This document shows positions 7,352 to 8,250 of a stretch of DNA of 8,250 nt, one piece after another; within the stretch, counting starts at the first letter, position 1, and every line of letters begins with the position of its first letter. This stretch comes from Betaproteobacteria bacterium. GTDB taxonomy: Bacteria > Pseudomonadota > Gammaproteobacteria > Burkholderiales > Gallionellaceae. Location of the stretch: positions 1-8,250 of the forward strand of contig JAGWMH010000071.1 of NCBI GenBank assembly GCA_028871775.1. The letters run 5' to 3'. The position numbers and the translations under genes are program-made. The notes under the pieces were generated by a model. That model made no database searches. It was not told the DNA's origin and saw only the letters and a list, made by a program, of their open reading frames with translations.

Positions 7352-7367
7352 TGAGTTAAGCCTTAAG
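7352..7367. promoter_or_regulatory. Candidate operator, upstream copy (TGAGTTAA + CTTAAG)
   Basis: TGAGTTAA (7352-7359) is followed by CTTAAG (7362-7367), itself the core of the palindrome CCTTAAGG (7361-7368). The same two words recur together in the gap after tetR in inverted order, and TGAGTTAA also occurs at 6805-6812. TetR-family proteins commonly bind short dyads in their own leader, so this is a candidate site; it is only sequence-based. Confidence 0.3.
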
Positions 7368-7371
7368 GAAC

Positions 7372-7396
7372 CCCTGATTAAACATCAGGGTTTTTT
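7372..7396 (+). terminator. Rho-independent terminator upstream of tetR
   Basis: CCCTGAT (7372-7378), loop TAAAC and ATCAGGG (7384-7390) form a perfect 7-base-pair stem followed directly by six T residues (7391-7396). It works only for plus-strand transcription. It insulates tetR from comEC read-through, or attenuates a transcript started near 7333. It lies 575 bases beyond the comEC stop, so it was probably the terminator of a gene now lost from the gap, or acts in the tetR leader. Confidence 0.85.
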
Positions 7397-7439
7397 AAAT
7401 GTTTTATATGCCTGAGGAAAAATTTCTGGAGGTAGCGCT

Positions 7440-8063
7440 ATGAATCAAGAAATAACCAGACGCCGCTTGTCTACGGAAGAGAGGCAAAGCGAAATCATCC
7501 GTGTCGCTGTGCACCTGGCCGCAGAAAAAGGCATAGACAGCGTCACGACACAGGATATGGCTGATGCCATGAATGTCACTCAGGGAGCTATTTTCAAGCA
7601 TTTCACGACCAAGGATGATATCTGGCTTGCTGTCATACATTGGATTCGCGAGCAACTTATGAAGGTATTGGAAAAGGCTGCGTCAGAGGCTACAGACCCA
7701 ATCAATGCGATTGAACGCATGTTCTTCGCGCACATCACTTTCATCAGCAAACACCCCTCGATTCCACGCTTGCTGTTTTCAGAGATGCTGCACAAGAAGA
7801 ACAGCAAACTTCGCAACCTGCTTCAGGAAATTATCTCGGGTTACGAGGGCAGGGTTGCGGGCCTGCTCGAAGCGGCAAAAGAGCAGTCTTTGGCAGCGCG
7901 CGACCTCGATAGCAAGAATGCCGCTGTGCTCTACATCGGCATGGTTCAGGGGCTTTTCATGCAAGTTTCAATTTTTGGCGGAAAACGCCTGCTGCTGGAT
8001 GAGGCCAGGAAAACTTTCCCGATTTATCTGCATGGCATCAAGAAACGTAATAGCGCAGCTTAA
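7440..8063 (+). CDS. TetR/AcrR family transcriptional regulator
   Basis: This is a complete 207-residue one-component repressor-type regulator. The N-terminal DNA-binding domain spans about residues 15-62: helix 1 EIIRVAVHLAAEKGID, then the helix-turn-helix TTQDMADAMNVTQGAIFKHF (36-55) and the usual KDDIWLAVI start of helix 4. The C-terminal all-helical part (about 65-200) should form the ligand pocket and dimer interface; its ligand cannot be read from sequence. The ATG at 7440 has a near-perfect ribosome binding site TGGAGGT (7427-7433). Length is typical for the family. The next gene, an exported cytochrome-like protein, begins 29 bases after the stop on the same strand, so joint transcription and regulation of that gene are likely. 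GC is lower than in comEC (28 of 60 at 7441-7500), and together with the AT-rich leader this hints at a different history from the block upstream. Confidence 0.93.
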   Translation: MNQEITRRRLSTEERQSEIIRVAVHLAAEKGIDSVTTQDMADAMNVTQGAIFKHFTTKDDIWLAVIHWIREQLMKVLEKAASEATDPINAIERMFFAHITFISKHPSIPRLLFSEMLHKKNSKLRNLLQEIISGYEGRVAGLLEAAKEQSLAARDLDSKNAAVLYIGMVQGLFMQVSIFGGKRLLLDEARKTFPIYLHGIKKRNSAA

Positions 8064-8081
8064 TTATTAACTCAGCTTAAG
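8060..8081. promoter_or_regulatory. Candidate operator, downstream copy (TTAACTCA + CTTAAG) and AT palindrome
   Basis: TTAATTATTAA (8060-8070) is a perfect 11-base dyad overlapping the tetR stop. It runs into TTAACTCA (8067-8074, the complement of TGAGTTAA) and CTTAAG (8076-8081). The element sits just before the exported-protein gene, where a repressor could block an internal promoter. Confidence 0.3.
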
Positions 8082-8092
8082 AAGAAAACACA

Positions 8093-8250
8093 ATGAGAAA
8101 GCATCTCGCATTGACCGCTGCCATTGCCAGCCTACTCTTTGCAACGACTAGCGCACAAGCAACAGAGCCGCTTGAGTTGCGGAACGTCATGAAAGAACTC
8201 GGCAAAAACATGCAAACGGTGACCGATGGAATTTCGCGTAAAGATTGGAC
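8093..8250 (+). CDS. Exported protein, probably class II c-type cytochrome, N-terminal part
   Basis: ATG at 8093 opens a frame that runs off the window after 52 codons. The N-terminus is a clear Sec signal peptide: MRKH, a hydrophobic core LALTAAIASLLFATT, and an AQA cleavage site after residue 23. The mature part begins TEPLELRNVMKELGKNMQTV (24-43) and continues TDGISRKDW. An Arg-x-x-Met-Lys-x-Leu-Gly-x-x-Met pattern soon after the signal peptide resembles helix 1 of cytochrome c'/c556 proteins, where a Met can ligate haem. The CxxCH site, expected near the C-terminus, lies outside the window, so the cytochrome call is inference. It gains weight from the CVECH remnant at 6868-6981. The ribosome binding site is weak (AAGAAG, 8080-8085). 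The gene follows tetR by 29 bases and is probably controlled by it. A cytochrome b562-like or unrelated helical periplasmic protein remains possible. Confidence 0.6.
   Translation, partial: MRKHLALTAAIASLLFATTSAQATEPLELRNVMKELGKNMQTVTDGISRKDW

Noticed and set aside
7404..7655. Minus-strand open frame of 83 codons over the tetR start
   Set aside because: It is antisense to a convincing helix-turn-helix coding sequence and has no ribosome binding site or domain.

Overview
The window looks like a chromosomal stretch of a high-GC proteobacterium, most likely a betaproteobacterium of the Gallionella/Nitrosomonas-type lineages. This rests on protein style (LolD, a DUF2062 protein, and ComEC with the HDDTDH and PHHGS motifs) and on the betaproteobacterial habit of keeping lolC/E-lolD near a DUF2062 gene and comEC. 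The taxonomic placement is inference.

Layout. Positions 1-1192 hold the 3' end of a LolC/E-type permease gene and a complete lolD, overlapping by 8 bases; together they encode the lipoprotein-releasing ABC transporter of the inner membrane. A DUF2062 membrane protein gene (1229-1780, minus strand) converges on lolD. After an 87-base divergent gap comes a two-gene plus-strand unit: a complete 847-residue P2-like P-type cation ATPase (1868-4411) and, 7 bases later, a complete 792-residue ComEC/Rec2 DNA-uptake channel (4419-6797).

Positions 6798-7439 form a 640-base gap with no intact gene, and it is the least ordinary part of the window. It contains a long stem-loop (6808-6843), an apparent C-terminal remnant of a haem c protein with a CVECH motif and a stop (6868-6981), an open but start-less helical fragment (7066-7323), a possible sigma70 promoter and a strong Rho-independent terminator (7372-7396). 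Beyond it lie a complete TetR/AcrR-family regulator (7440-8063) and, 29 bases on, the start of an exported protein (8093 to the window end) whose N-terminus resembles class II c-type cytochromes. GC falls here: 20 of 60 bases at 7321-7380 and 28 of 60 at 7441-7500, against 38 of 60 in comEC at 5461-5520.

How the parts fit. The first four genes are housekeeping or uptake functions of the envelope. The last part looks like a regulator-cytochrome module that may once have had a second cytochrome copy upstream. The 8-mer TGAGTTAA (or its complement) occurs in the gap after comEC, in the tetR leader and between tetR and the exported protein gene, and is a candidate operator element. No clearly novel defence, mobile or CRISPR system is visible.
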